A DNA stretch of 64,000 nucleotides from positions 142,522 to 206,521 of the forward strand of contig JAAAFW010000004.1 in the NCBI GenBank assembly GCA_019352875.1, read 5' to 3'. Origin of the DNA: Pedobacter cryoconitis. GTDB lineage: Bacteria; Bacteroidota; Bacteroidia; Sphingobacteriales; Sphingobacteriaceae. The position numbers and the translations under genes were made by a program. The notes under the pieces were generated by a model that was not told the origin of the DNA, made no database searches, and saw only the letters and a program-made list of their open reading frames with translations. Below are positions 26,452 to 36,261 of this stretch, one piece after another (positions within the stretch are counted from its first letter, which is position 1; each line of letters starts with the position of its first letter).

Positions 26452-26475
26452 AAGGGCGGTATAAACAAGAACGTT

Positions 26476-28845
26476 ATGCTTAGACACCAGCTCCTTTTAA
26501 TTTATCGCACTTTTAAAAAATATAAAACTTCTTTCTTTATTAATCTTGCAGGATTATCCGCCGGGCTGGCTTGTGCACTGCTTATCTATTTGTGGGTTAA
26601 TGATGAATTTCAAAAAGATAAATTTCAGGATTCAAACATCTACCAGGTTATGGTTAATGAGATTACCTCACAAGGCACCCATACGTCTGCTGATCAATCT
26701 GCATTAACAGCAGGAGGCCTCAAATCAGCCATGCCTGAGGTGGAGGATGCTGTCACCGCTTCTCCAACATACTGGTTAGCCCAGACAAAGATTGTTTACG
26801 GGCAAGCTGCCGGTATTAAAGCAGCAGGTAAATTTGCTGATCCTAATTTCTTCAGTTTTTTTAATTATCCGGTTATTTCGGGAAATACCGATCAGGTATT
26901 GAGAGACCCCGGCGGAATCGTATTATCTGAAGATTTGGCAAAAAAAATATTTGGAAGTCTGGACATTATAGGAAAAGAACTGATCTGGCGTAATCCTGAA
27001 ATGAAAAACGAGACCAGGGTACAGGTTTCGGGTGTTTTTAAAAATATCCCTGCCGATGCTTCTGACCATTTCGATTTTGTCCTGCCTATCGAGGCTTTAT
27101 TTACTTCTGCACCACCATATAGGGAGTGGAATAATTATGGACCAAATACATTCATCTCACTGAAGGAAGGCACAAATATCGATTCTTTTAACGCGAAAAT
27201 TCAGGATTTCCTGGTATCCAAGGGGGTTAAGTTCAGAAAACTGTTTGTACGCCAGTATACCGATGCTTATCTGTATGATAAATATGAAAATGGAAAACTG
27301 CATGGTGGGCGTATAGATAATGTACGTATTTTCTCGATGCTTGCTGTATTTATTTTGTTTATCGCATGTGTGAATTTCATGAATTTGTCCACTGCCAGGG
27401 CATCCAGAAGAATGAAAGAACTTGGTGTTAAAAAAGTGATGGGCGCGAGCAGATCCGCATTAATTTATCAGTTCCTGGCAGAATCACTGCTGCTTACGTT
27501 AATTTCTATGTTTGTCGCTCTGGTATTGGCAGAACTTTTTCTGCCGCAGTTTAATCAGATTACGGATAAGTCTTTAAGGCTTGTATTTGATCTGCCTTTA
27601 ATGTTGATCCTAACTGCTATCACCTTATTCACCGGTCTGCTCGCCGGAAGTTATCCTGCTTTTTATTTATCTGGCTTCAATGCGTCTACTGCCCTGAAAG
27701 GTAAATTGCAATTTTCAAGTGGCGCGATCTGGACGAGAAGGGGGCTGGTTATTTTCCAGTTCACATTATCGGTTGTCTTGATAGTAGTAGTTCTGGTGGT
27801 ATATAAACAGATTGAATTTCTTCAGGATCATAAATTGGGATATCAAAAGGACAATGTTATTTATTTTGAGGCAGAAGGCCACGTAAAAAACAATGTTAGC
27901 AATTTTTTGACGCAGGTACGCAAGGTTCCGGGTGTGAGCCAGGCATCTGGAATGGACAGAGATTTTTTGGGAGAATTTGGCTCAACGACCGGTGATTTTG
28001 ATTGGGAGAATCGTGATCCGAGTGTAGTTATTAAATTTCAGAATGCCGGAATAAACGACAGGCTGATCGAAACATTAGGTATGGAAATGGTAGCGGGCCG
28101 GAGTTTTTCCTCACAATATGGTGCCGATGAGAATAAGATATTGATAAATGAGGCCGGTATAAAAGCTATGGGATTAAAAAATCCTGTAGGTAAGATTTTC
28201 AGATTATGGGGTAAAGATTATGAAATTGCCGGTGTGGTCAAAGATTTCAACTTTGAATCTTTACAGCTGGAAGTAAAACCCGTATTCTTCAGGTACGACG
28301 CAGCCGGATCAAACCGTATTATGGTGCGTTTACAAGCTGGTCAGCAGCGTAAAACTATTCAGGCGCTAAAGGACTTCTATCAAACCTATAATCCTGGTTA
28401 TGTATTGGATTACAAATTCCTTGATCAGGATTTTCAAAATCAGTATGTAGCTGAAAACCGGATCTCGGTCTTATCAAGGTACTTTGCAGGTCTTGCTCTG
28501 ATTATCTCCTGTCTCGGATTATTCGGTTTGGCGGCTTTTACAGCAGAACGTAAAATGAAAGAAATTGGCGTTAGAAAAGTCTTGGGTGCCAACGAATGGA
28601 GTATTGTATACCTACTTTCCGGTGAGTTCATGAGACCCGTACTTATAGCCGTAATTAGTGCGATTCCCGTAAGTTACCTGTTAACCAGATACTGGTTGAA
28701 TAGCTTTGCATATAGAATTGAATTACAGTGGTGGTTTTTCGTTGCAGCAGGCCTGGCAGCCGTCGTTATTTCCTGGCTTACAGTTGGCATGCAAGCCGTG
28801 AAAGCGGCTCATCTGAACCCGGTGAAATGTCTCAGGGACGAATAG
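26476..28845 (+). CDS. ABC transporter permease, FtsX/MacB type
   Basis: 789 aa with the same architecture as the permease at 4424. An N-terminal helix at about 20-40 (SFFINLAGLSAGLACALLIY), two MacB-like periplasmic domains, and FtsX domains at about 290-400 (RMKELGVKKVMGASRSALIY) and 670-785 (KMKEIGVRKVLGANEWSIVY). No ATPase gene is adjacent. Its promoter region carries tandem inverted repeats. It follows a LytTR two-component pair and precedes a lanthipeptide dehydratase gene, so a role in peptide export or self-protection is possible but unproven. Confidence 0.9.
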   Translation: MLRHQLLLIYRTFKKYKTSFFINLAGLSAGLACALLIYLWVNDEFQKDKFQDSNIYQVMVNEITSQGTHTSADQSALTAGGLKSAMPEVEDAVTASPTYWLAQTKIVYGQAAGIKAAGKFADPNFFSFFNYPVISGNTDQVLRDPGGIVLSEDLAKKIFGSLDIIGKELIWRNPEMKNETRVQVSGVFKNIPADASDHFDFVLPIEALFTSAPPYREWNNYGPNTFISLKEGTNIDSFNAKIQDFLVSKGVKFRKLFVRQYTDAYLYDKYENGKLHGGRIDNVRIFSMLAVFILFIACVNFMNLSTARASRRMKELGVKKVMGASRSALIYQFLAESLLLTLISMFVALVLAELFLPQFNQITDKSLRLVFDLPLMLILTAITLFTGLLAGSYPAFYLSGFNASTALKGKLQFSSGAIWTRRGLVIFQFTLSVVLIVVVLVVYKQIEFLQDHKLGYQKDNVIYFEAEGHVKNNVSNFLTQVRKVPGVSQASGMDRDFLGEFGSTTGDFDWENRDPSVVIKFQNAGINDRLIETLGMEMVAGRSFSSQYGADENKILINEAGIKAMGLKNPVGKIFRLWGKDYEIAGVVKDFNFESLQLEVKPVFFRYDAAGSNRIMVRLQAGQQRKTIQALKDFYQTYNPGYVLDYKFLDQDFQNQYVAENRISVLSRYFAGLALIISCLGLFGLAAFTAERKMKEIGVRKVLGANEWSIVYLLSGEFMRPVLIAVISAIPVSYLLTRYWLNSFAYRIELQWWFFVAAGLAAVVISWLTVGMQAVKAAHLNPVKCLRDE

Positions 28846-28869
28846 CTTAAGGTAGATTTCCATTGCAAT

Positions 28870-28899
28870 AACCCGGTTTAAACTCTTATTCTCCGGGTT
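28870..28899 (+). terminator. Hairpin after the FtsX permease, no T-run
   Basis: AACCCGG (28870-28876) pairs with CCGGGTT (28893-28899) across a 16-nt loop, 25 bp after the permease stop. It lacks a T-tract, so termination is uncertain. No small ORF that could encode a precursor peptide is visible in this 123-bp spacer before lanB. Confidence 0.3.
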
Positions 28900-28968
28900 A
28901 ATGTAATAACTTTCATGCTTCAGGTTTACTGTTCTACATTGGTCTTATAATTCATCAACCATAATGAT

Positions 28969-31900
28969 ATGAGTACCAGTATTCAATTCTATGATAAACT
29001 TATCGTACGTACACCAAGGCTGCATCTGGCTTCGGTAGATGGCGAACTTCAGGCAATGCTTGAAGATAATGTTTTTATGGAAGCTGTCTACATGGCTTCA
29101 CCATCATTACATCAGGAGTGTTTAAAATACAAAAAACTTGAAAATTTCACTGAAAAAGACAGAAGAAGGCTCCATGTTTCTTTATTAAAATATCAATACA
29201 GAATGGCTACCAGACCAACTCCTTTTGGTCTTTTTTCCGGGTGCCACGTTAGCAGTTTTATTGACGGACATCATGGAATTACTCTGGATGAACACCATAT
29301 CGATACACATTCCCGTCTTGATATGGAATATATATGCACACTGATCAGGCATCTGGTTGATATTCCAGAAGTACGCAGACAGCTGGTTTATTTTAGTAAT
29401 AACAGTATTTGTAAAATTGGAAATGACTGGAGGTATGTAGAATACACCTGTAAAAATAATAAGCGCCATTATCAGGTTAGTGAAGTCATTTATCAGGAGT
29501 TTCTTTCTGAATTGTTTCAGCGTGGAATAAATGGTATAACGGTTCCCCGGATCCAGCAATTATTAAAGGAAGATGCGGAAGGGTATGGCGATCAGGAGAT
29601 TGATGCTTTTATTGATGAACTTATTGATGTGCAGCTTCTGATTTCAGAACTGGAGCCCACTACAATAGGAGAAGATCACCTGAAGAAAATAGTTGAGGTG
29701 ATGGACAGGATTGTATTACACGATGTTGCTTTACTTTCACTGCGTTTACATTTACATGAGATTTCTGAACTCCTTATTCGGATTGATCAGCATGAAATCG
29801 GGAGAATGGACGGTCTTACCGAAATTGTCCGGTTAGTTAAGTTGATTGGGATTCCTTTTGAAGAGGCTAAATTATTTCATACTGATTTATACAGGAAACA
29901 GGTTTCAGGCGGGCTGAATCCTGGGGTTAAAGATCAGCTTACCAATGCTGTTACCTTACTTAACAAGCTAACTCCTGTAAAGGAAAATTCAAATCTTAAA
30001 AATTTCCGTGAGAAATTTTACAGCAGATATGAGGATAAAGAATTACCGTTGCTGCAGGTCCTGGATACGGAGAATGGTATTGGATATGTAGATTCTTCCG
30101 GTAACCAGGATGTTACTCCTCTGATAGATGATGTTGTATTAACTTCTTCCGGTTCTTCTGCAAAGCCTATGTACTGGAATAACATTGAGCAGATGCTGCA
30201 TGAAAAAATGCTGACTAAAAAGGGCAATACTATTACGCTCACTGATGCGGATATAACTGATTCAGCTGTTCAATGGAATAATCTTCCGGCTTCTCTTCCG
30301 GTAGTATTCCGGATGCTGGAAGACAATCAGATCTATGTCGAGAGTTGTGGAGGATCGAGTGCTGTAAACCTGCTGGGCAGGTTTACAGAGGGAAATAAGG
30401 AAATCAGTGATATTGTTTCGGATATAGTGGCAAAGGAACAGGCTCAGGAACCAAATATCCTGTTTGCTGAAGTAGTCCACCTGCCGGAAAACAGGCTGGG
30501 AAATATTCTTTTCCACCCGCCTTTCAGGGCCTATGAAATCCCTTATATCGCATTGCCAAGCAAGTCTGATGCAAAAACAATCGCGTTAAGTGACCTTTAT
30601 ATTTCCATAAGAAATAACAGAATAGTTCTTCGTTCAGTCAAACTTAATAAAGAAGTAATTCCAAGACTAAGTAACGCGCATAATTTCGGGAAGAATCCAC
30701 TTCCTGTATACCAGTTTCTTTGCGATCTGCAATGTCAGGGCAGAAGAGAAGGTTTACATTTCAGTTGGGGTAGTTTGAGAAAGATTTACACCTGTTTGCC
30801 AAGGGTGAATTATGGGAATATTATTCTGTCGCTGGCACAATGGAACTTTACACAGCTCCATGCCAAAGAACTCTTAAGCCTGGAAGGCGAGGAGAAAAAA
30901 CAGGCACTCCTGCACTTCAGGGAGTGTTGGTTATTACCTAGAGAGGTATTTATCGCGGAGGGTGATAATGAGCTATATATAGACCTGGAAAATGCCTTAC
31001 TGGTGAATGTATGGCTCGAGAGAATCAAGAAAACAGGTTACACTCTGTTAAAGGAATATATTGCCCCTGATCAAAGTGTTACAAACACCAGACAGAAAAG
31101 GTATGCAAACCAGTTTATTGCGATTTTACAGCAAAATGCATCGACTTATGCAAATATACTTTCTCCCACGTTGATAAATCCACTAGTCAAAAGATCATTT
31201 ACTACGGGCTCTGAATGGCTGTATTATAAAATCTATTGCGGTGTCAGATCTGCCGATAAGATTCTGATGCAGCTGGTCAAACCTGTTTGTGAAGAACTTG
31301 AAGATGCGGGCATCCTGAATAAGTGGTTCTTTATCCGCTATAATGATCCCGATTTTCATTTACGGGTGCGTTTCAATGCTAAAAATGTACAGGATATCGG
31401 ACAGATCATTCAGATTTTTAATATCTGGGCTGAACCTTTACAGGAGAATGGATTAATCTGGAAAATCCAGAATGATACCTATAACAGAGAACTGGAACGT
31501 TATGGCAGTAACAGTATAGGCCTGGTGGAAGATGTCTTTAATCTCGACAGTAAAGCAGTAATCCATATGATTCATGCAGTTCATTTTGAGGAAAGTGAAA
31601 ATTTTCGCTGGATGTGGGCTATGAAATCTATTGATGAACTGTATAATTCTTTTGGCTTATCTCTTAAGGATAAGTTCCGCCTGACGGATAAATTCAGAGA
31701 GAGTTTTTCCCGGGAGTTTACAGTCGACAGAAATTTAAAAGGTCAGTTGGACCATAAATATCGGCAGCACCGCGCCAGGATGGAGCGCTGGCTAACAAAT
31801 GAGGGACTGCTTCTGGAAGACCCGGACGAATTATCTGCGATCAGATGTCTGTTTGAGCGGACTAAAGAAATCATGCCCATTGTTTTCGCCCTGAAAGCAC

Positions 31901-32130
31901 TCGAAAGCAGATCGGCCATGGAAGTTTCCGGAGACGCACTGATTGGCAGTCTGGTCCATATGGCCATAAACCGTGTAATCACTTCTAAACCTAGATTACA
32001 TGAACTGATCATTTATGATTTAATGAGCAGGTTATATCAGTCCAGGCTAGCCAGGCAAAAATATGGTTCTCTGGTGAAAAAAAATTCAGATTACTTTGCG
32101 GTTCCTAAAGCAGAAGATAATGGGAAATAA
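28969..32130 (+). CDS. lanB: Class I lanthipeptide dehydratase (LanB), full length
   Basis: 1053 aa. N-terminal Lant_dehydr_N/glutamylation region at about 10-690 with the conserved RPTPFGLFSG at residues 82-91 (the R-x-T-P-F-G motif). C-terminal SpaB_C/elimination domain at about 735-1040, with WFFIRYNDPDFHLRVRF and ERYGSNSIGLVEDVFNLDSK. LanB enzymes glutamylate Ser/Thr of a precursor peptide using Glu-tRNA and then eliminate to dehydroalanine or dehydrobutyrine. Both domains are fused, as in NisB, not split. It is convergent with a regulator/kinase/peptide operon; its TAA is directly adjacent to the regulator stop. LanC, transporter and dedicated protease genes are not adjacent. The domain call is secure; the peptide partner is inferred. 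Confidence 0.93.
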   Translation: MSTSIQFYDKLIVRTPRLHLASVDGELQAMLEDNVFMEAVYMASPSLHQECLKYKKLENFTEKDRRRLHVSLLKYQYRMATRPTPFGLFSGCHVSSFIDGHHGITLDEHHIDTHSRLDMEYICTLIRHLVDIPEVRRQLVYFSNNSICKIGNDWRYVEYTCKNNKRHYQVSEVIYQEFLSELFQRGINGITVPRIQQLLKEDAEGYGDQEIDAFIDELIDVQLLISELEPTTIGEDHLKKIVEVMDRIVLHDVALLSLRLHLHEISELLIRIDQHEIGRMDGLTEIVRLVKLIGIPFEEAKLFHTDLYRKQVSGGLNPGVKDQLTNAVTLLNKLTPVKENSNLKNFREKFYSRYEDKELPLLQVLDTENGIGYVDSSGNQDVTPLIDDVVLTSSGSSAKPMYWNNIEQMLHEKMLTKKGNTITLTDADITDSAVQWNNLPASLPVVFRMLEDNQIYVESCGGSSAVNLLGRFTEGNKEISDIVSDIVAKEQAQEPNILFAEVVHLPENRLGNILFHPPFRAYEIPYIALPSKSDAKTIALSDLYISIRNNRIVLRSVKLNKEVIPRLSNAHNFGKNPLPVYQFLCDLQCQGRREGLHFSWGSLRKIYTCLPRVNYGNIILSLAQWNFTQLHAKELLSLEGEEKKQALLHFRECWLLPREVFIAEGDNELYIDLENALLVNVWLERIKKTGYTLLKEYIAPDQSVTNTRQKRYANQFIAILQQNASTYANILSPTLINPLVKRSFTTGSEWLYYKIYCGVRSADKILMQLVKPVCEELEDAGILNKWFFIRYNDPDFHLRVRFNAKNVQDIGQIIQIFNIWAEPLQENGLIWKIQNDTYNRELERYGSNSIGLVEDVFNLDSKAVIHMIHAVHFEESENFRWMWAMKSIDELYNSFGLSLKDKFRLTDKFRESFSREFTVDRNLKGQLDHKYRQHRARMERWLTNEGLLLEDPDELSAIRCLFERTKEIMPIVFALKALESRSAMEVSGDALIGSLVHMAINRVITSKPRLHELIIYDLMSRLYQSRLARQKYGSLVKKNSDYFAVPKAEDNGK

Positions 32131-32853
32131 TTAAATCGTTCTGCTTTTTAAGAAATTAAAAAAGGACTCCCGGTAAGAATCCCCGATACTGATATCAATA
32201 TCATGGTTTTGTAGCCTCAGCGTATAGCCTTGTACTTTTGAAATTCTAGCTTTAGAGATAATGTAAGATTTATGGACTCTCATAAATTTACTCTTTGGTA
32301 AAATAGCTTCCAGTTCTTTCAGACTTTGATTGGAAAGGGAGACTGCACCATTATGGTACAAACTGATATAATTACCATCACTGGCAACATATTCAATATC
32401 ATCCATGTTAATCTTGGAATATTTACCTTTTACACCTGCTTTAATAAAAAGGTAATCAGCTTGCTGATCTTCTTCTTCGGACACTGGTGAGCTGAGTAGC
32501 TTTGTCTCAGCTTTTTCTACTGCTGAGAGGAATCTCGCAAAATTAAATGGCTTTAGCAGGTAATCGGTAGCTTCCAGATCAAAACCGGTAACTGCATATT
32601 CACTGAATGCTGTGGTAAATATAACCTGTATCTGCTGTTTGATCTTGAGGTTTCTTACGAAATCGATTCCCGAAATTTCAGGCATTTGTATATCACAGAA
32701 TAGCAAGTCAACCTGGTTATTTTTAATAAAATGGTGTGCTTCTATTGCGTCTGTAGTAGCCAGAGCTATTTGTAACACACCTGATTTCAAGCAAAAATGA
32801 GTAAGTAGTTCTACTGAAGGAAGTTCGTCGTCTAATATTACGCAGGTGATCAT
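32131..32853 (-). CDS. LytTR-family response regulator
   Basis: 240 aa. Receiver at 1-120 (VILDDELPSVELL acidic residues; phospho-acceptor Asp in LLFCDIQMPEISGIDF; Lys in LLKPFNFARFL). LytTR DNA-binding domain at about 140-235 (INMDDIEYVASDGNYISLYH, then KFMRVHKSYIISKARISKVQ). The start overlaps the end of the kinase gene by 4 bp (ATGA), so they are co-translated. The gene is last in a minus-strand unit that begins with a lanthipeptide-like precursor and converges on lanB. Confidence 0.94.
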   Translation of the reverse strand: MITCVILDDELPSVELLTHFCLKSGVLQIALATTDAIEAHHFIKNNQVDLLFCDIQMPEISGIDFVRNLKIKQQIQVIFTTAFSEYAVTGFDLEATDYLLKPFNFARFLSAVEKAETKLLSSPVSEEEDQQADYLFIKAGVKGKYSKINMDDIEYVASDGNYISLYHNGAVSLSNQSLKELEAILPKSKFMRVHKSYIISKARISKVQGYTLRLQNHDIDISIGDSYRESFFNFLKSRTI

Positions 32854-33902
32854 TTTGTCCTTTGAAGATTTATAGTAAGTTGATTATAGTAAAATCCGTC
32901 TGCTTCAACACTGGAAAAGCTAAACTGGTCCGGAAAGCTCCTGTTTAAACGGAGTCTTATATTTTCTATGCCGACTCCCGAGTGTTCTTCGTGATTCTTT
33001 GCCGTCTTGATTTTATTTTTGGAAAAAAAGCTAAACTGGTCATTTTCATGTTTAAGGGCAACAAAAGCCGGATACTCCGCAGTGAGATGACCGTGTTTAA
33101 GTATGTTCTCCACCAAGGTAACTAATATTAAGGGCGGGAGATATATATCTGTGAATGTACCCTGTGTATCGAACTGGAAAATCTGATTATTGCTTAACCT
33201 GAATTCATGGATCTCAATAATATTACCAATATGCTTAATTTCTTCTGTGACTGGTGCATGCGACCCGTCCTTTAACCATTTGGGTAAATAAGCATAGCGC
33301 ATAATTTCTGATAGCTTTTGAATCTTATCTGCAAGTTCTTCTGAATAAACCATAGATTTTGCATAAAGGACGTTTAAAGTATTGAACAAAAAATGCGGAT
33401 TAATCTGGGAGCGCAGCAGGTTGGACTCAATTACGGTTTTCTCATTTGCCAGTTTCGTAGACGTTATTTTCTCTTTTACAAATTCCTTGACGAAAAAATA
33501 GCCTGCACCCATAGTGAAGTAGTAGATGAATTGGAAAAGCCAGAAGGATAGGTATTTGGTGTAATTAATTGGATTGTAGTTATTGAGGAATATGGGTTGG
33601 ATAACACCCCGGTTTAATAAGGCCAGCGCACTGCTTGTAAGAATCAGCACTATGAATATAAGAATATTGACAATTCTGGATAATTTTTTATACTTGAGGA
33701 TCTCAAAAAAAAGTACTGTTGCATAGAAATTGAAAACGAGTACTGTAAAGAAGAAGCTAACATATGTTAAAACACTAACAAATGAAAAAACATATCTGGG
33801 ATCCTGTACCGCGTTTGAAATGAACTGATAAAGGAAAAATACTATCCAGAAAATATAATGAAATTTGGGTTTTAATATATATTCAGCTTCTACTTTCGAC
33901 AT
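32850..33902 (-). CDS. LytS-type sensor histidine kinase
   Basis: 350 aa. Four membrane helices within about 15-160 (FWIVFFLYQFI, VSFFFTVLVFNFYA, NILIFIVLILTSSALAL, LFQFIYYFTMGAGYFF), little periplasmic sequence, then a coiled segment. His_kinase domain with QINPHFLFNTLNVLY (phospho-acceptor His near 198), HATPase with VENILKHG and 'GVGIENIRLRL'. There is no large sensor domain, so the signal probably acts at the membrane; a small peptide is a reasonable candidate. It lies 38 bp downstream of the precursor-like gene and overlaps the regulator gene. Confidence 0.93.
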   Translation of the reverse strand: MSKVEAEYILKPKFHYIFWIVFFLYQFISNAVQDPRYVFSFVSVLTYVSFFFTVLVFNFYATVLFFEILKYKKLSRIVNILIFIVLILTSSALALLNRGVIQPIFLNNYNPINYTKYLSFWLFQFIYYFTMGAGYFFVKEFVKEKITSTKLANEKTVIESNLLRSQINPHFLFNTLNVLYAKSMVYSEELADKIQKLSEIMRYAYLPKWLKDGSHAPVTEEIKHIGNIIEIHEFRLSNNQIFQFDTQGTFTDIYLPPLILVTLVENILKHGHLTAEYPAFVALKHENDQFSFFSKNKIKTAKNHEEHSGVGIENIRLRLNRSFPDQFSFSSVEADGFYYNQLTINLQRTK

Positions 33903-33940
33903 AAAGATTAATATAGCCCGTAAAGATCAGCTAAATTATT

Positions 33941-34135
33941 TTATTGACAGAAAAAACTATCAAAGATAGTAGTGTCGCCACTGTCAGCCATAAATTTATG
34001 CTGGGCATTTCCCGCATTCTGGTCCATTAAACCATTGTTTCTTACATTTTTGTTTTGGTTAGATGAAGGTTGGTTATTTAGTTTAACAACTACCTTTCTT
34101 TGTAAGCTCAATTTTTGTGTCAAGATATTTTTCAT
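33941..34135 (-). CDS. Lanthipeptide-like precursor peptide (candidate LanA)
   Basis: 64 aa from ATG 34135; a 12-residue upstream extension is not needed. The leader MKNILTQKLSLQRKVVVKLN matches the 'KLSLxKxxVxKLNN' style of Bacteroidota class I lanthipeptide leaders. The C-terminal part contains S52, T55, T56, S60 and a single C63 (MADSGDTTIFDSFFCQ), so at most one lanthionine or methyllanthionine ring could form. There is no GG cleavage motif. It heads the minus-strand unit with kinase and regulator genes, convergent with lanB. Its identity rests on leader resemblance and neighbours, not on detected homologues. Confidence 0.72.
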   Translation of the reverse strand: MKNILTQKLSLQRKVVVKLNNQPSSNQNKNVRNNGLMDQNAGNAQHKFMADSGDTTIFDSFFCQ

Positions 34136-34287
34136 CGTTTTTATTTTTTGGTTCGATATCAAAATAAACAAGTAAAAATGAGCTAGTTAATAAATTACAT
34201 GAATGAGGATATTCTCTATGTGAATACGATTATTGGGTTACTAATAAACCTGTTTAAGCGAGGATACGCTACTAATATGGGCTGAGG

Positions 34288-35517
34288 CTAGTCTTGTAGT
34301 TTATCGATCCTGAGGATGAAATCGGTTTGTCCGCTCATTTGAAGGCCTTTTTTCAAGCTGCCGTTTTTGATATCATAGATCCAGACATAATTCCCTTCTT
34401 TAGGAGAGTTAACGGCGATATATGCGATGTCATGTTGAACAATGACACATTGTTTTCTGGTTCCTTTGTCCAGTGGAAGATCAAGTTTCTTTGTCGTCTT
34501 TTTCGCAAGATCAAGGACATAGAATTCGAAGTGCGGAGTGCTGTAGTGATCATTCAGTCCCTTGAATAAATCCTTTCGCTCGGAACGGATAATCGCTTTT
34601 CCATTTCCCAGGTACCAGATTCCATAAGCATGGTTTTTAATCGGCGAATCGGAAATATTAAAAAAGTAATCCGGATCCAGTACGGTATCTCCGGCTTTAA
34701 CACGCATGATTGCTGTTGGGAGTTCTGTTCGGTTACCTAAAGCAATACCCGGACAGGTCATCAGGTAATAATCTTTATACTCATCATAAAAAGAATAGGG
34801 CTGAATAGTATTCATTCCTCCCGGATAAGTAGATCTGATATCTTTTGTAAGCTTTTGGAGCTTCATTTCCGGAAATGTATAGACAGCCATATAAGTGGTG
34901 TCACTGGTGGTATAGCTGGATGCGCTCGTTTGCAGGTGAAAAGTATAACCTATCAATACTTCTTTACCTTTTGGTTCAACTATACCAACCGAGATTGCAC
35001 TGTAATTACCCCCTGGAACCTCGATCGGAACAAATCCGGAGGAGATAACCTGCATTTCTGCAGTATTCAATAGCATATAACGCACTTTAATCGCCTGCTT
35101 ATTGCTTAATCCGGTGAGTAAGAGTGTCTCATTATCAATCCATTTAAAGTTTTCAATATAGAAATCTTCTAACGGGATGCTGGCAATAGTCTTAAGCGTT
35201 TTCCCTTGTTTCTTATATTTCTCGAAAATGGGTTTTTTTCTGTTTAAATGGTAGTAAAATCCTTGATGTACAATGATATCCCGGTCCATAATTGAACCAT
35301 ATAGTTTAATACCATCATCTTCCGGCTTGAGTATACCCTTGTCCAGTGAGTTGGTCTCCAGCATATAATCTACACCGTCTTTTCCAAGGATGTACAGACT
35401 ATATTGCTTATCTGATGGCTGGTTTCCGTCACCCGCGGATTTACAGGAGCCGAAGATGCCTATAATTAGTAAGCAGGGTAGAAGGAAACGAAGCACTGAC
35501 CATGCTAGGTATGGCAT
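34288..35517 (-). CDS. DUF4374-like lipoprotein, probable beta-propeller
   Basis: 409 aa. N-terminal lipoprotein signal (FLLPCLLIIGIFGSCKSAGD, lipobox FGSC near residue 24). The rest is beta-strand-rich with repeated blade-like segments and little helix, resembling the DUF4374 surface or periplasmic proteins of Bacteroidota. In other systems these lie next to TonB receptors and iron or xenosiderophore uptake genes. It is third in a sigma factor, FecR-like, lipoprotein order with short gaps, so it is the probable output gene of that pair. The family assignment is moderate. Nothing in the sequence shows a ligand. Confidence 0.62.
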   Translation of the reverse strand: MPYLAWSVLRFLLPCLLIIGIFGSCKSAGDGNQPSDKQYSLYILGKDGVDYMLETNSLDKGILKPEDDGIKLYGSIMDRDIIVHQGFYYHLNRKKPIFEKYKKQGKTLKTIASIPLEDFYIENFKWIDNETLLLTGLSNKQAIKVRYMLLNTAEMQVISSGFVPIEVPGGNYSAISVGIVEPKGKEVLIGYTFHLQTSASSYTTSDTTYMAVYTFPEMKLQKLTKDIRSTYPGGMNTIQPYSFYDEYKDYYLMTCPGIALGNRTELPTAIMRVKAGDTVLDPDYFFNISDSPIKNHAYGIWYLGNGKAIIRSERKDLFKGLNDHYSTPHFEFYVLDLAKKTTKKLDLPLDKGTRKQCVIVQHDIAYIAVNSPKEGNYVWIYDIKNGSLKKGLQMSGQTDFILRIDKLQD

Positions 35518-35541
35518 AAGGATTAAGGTAAAAGTTTAGCG

Positions 35542-36195
35542 TTAAATACGGAATTCATTGACAACCTGTTTTTGTAGTAACGGAGGCAGGTCCATTAGAT
35601 TTTGACTGCTGATGACAATAGTACGGTCATTCGGGGATTTTCCAAGGAGGGCGATGTAAGTCTGACCGCCTTTGAATTTAAGCTTCTGATGAATGCCCTT
35701 AATATTCAGTTCAATATCCCTTTTTGCACAAATAATAATACTACCTGTAAAATCTATCAGGCCGTTTCTGTAGTTGATATTTGCATACGTTCCAGGACTT
35801 ATAGCAATACTATATCCTGCGTCATCTATATGCTTTACATTAAGTGTATTATTGTTTATTGAAACATTGTTTCTTATACTGGTGTAAGCTGGCAGCACAG
35901 TTTGCTTGCTATGGAGAAAAAGAATGGATACTGCAGTCAAAACTATAGATGCTGCAACTAATTTAGGCCATAGGCTTATAGTTTTTGTTGTTGCGACCTG
36001 GGTATGATCAGGAATCGTTTTCCGGATTTCTTCCCATATATCAAGTTGCAGGTTTTCAGGAAGAGCACTTTCCTTATCTTCAATTTCCTCTTCAAAAAAA
36101 TCATCATCCAGCCACTGTTCTACAGATGCACGCTCTTCTGCTGTACATTCGTCCAGATGGTATCGCTCTATGAGTTCCTTAGTGATTTTAATCAT
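35542..36195 (-). CDS. Short FecR-like anti-sigma factor
   Basis: 217 aa, versus roughly 330-390 for usual FecR regulators in this lineage. N-terminal ASD-like region (LIERYHLDECTAEERASVEQ, then WLDDDFFEEE), one membrane helix at about 79-98 (VAASIVLTAVSILFLHS), and a partial beta-rich FecR domain (IDDAGYSIAISPGTYANINY...). The DUF4974 C-terminal domain that receives the signal from a TonB receptor is missing. It sits between an ECF sigma gene and a lipoprotein gene. It probably binds the adjacent sigma factor. The truncated signalling part is unusual. Confidence 0.75.
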   Translation of the reverse strand: MIKITKELIERYHLDECTAEERASVEQWLDDDFFEEEIEDKESALPENLQLDIWEEIRKTIPDHTQVATTKTISLWPKLVAASIVLTAVSILFLHSKQTVLPAYTSIRNNVSINNNTLNVKHIDDAGYSIAISPGTYANINYRNGLIDFTGSIIICAKRDIELNIKGIHQKLKFKGGQTYIALLGKSPNDRTIVISSQNLMDLPPLLQKQVVNEFRI

Positions 36196-36261
36196 GGCTG
36201 GTTGTGATACAAAATTAGGGAAAAATTTCCTGGTATTGGGATGTTTTATCTATATAGCCAG

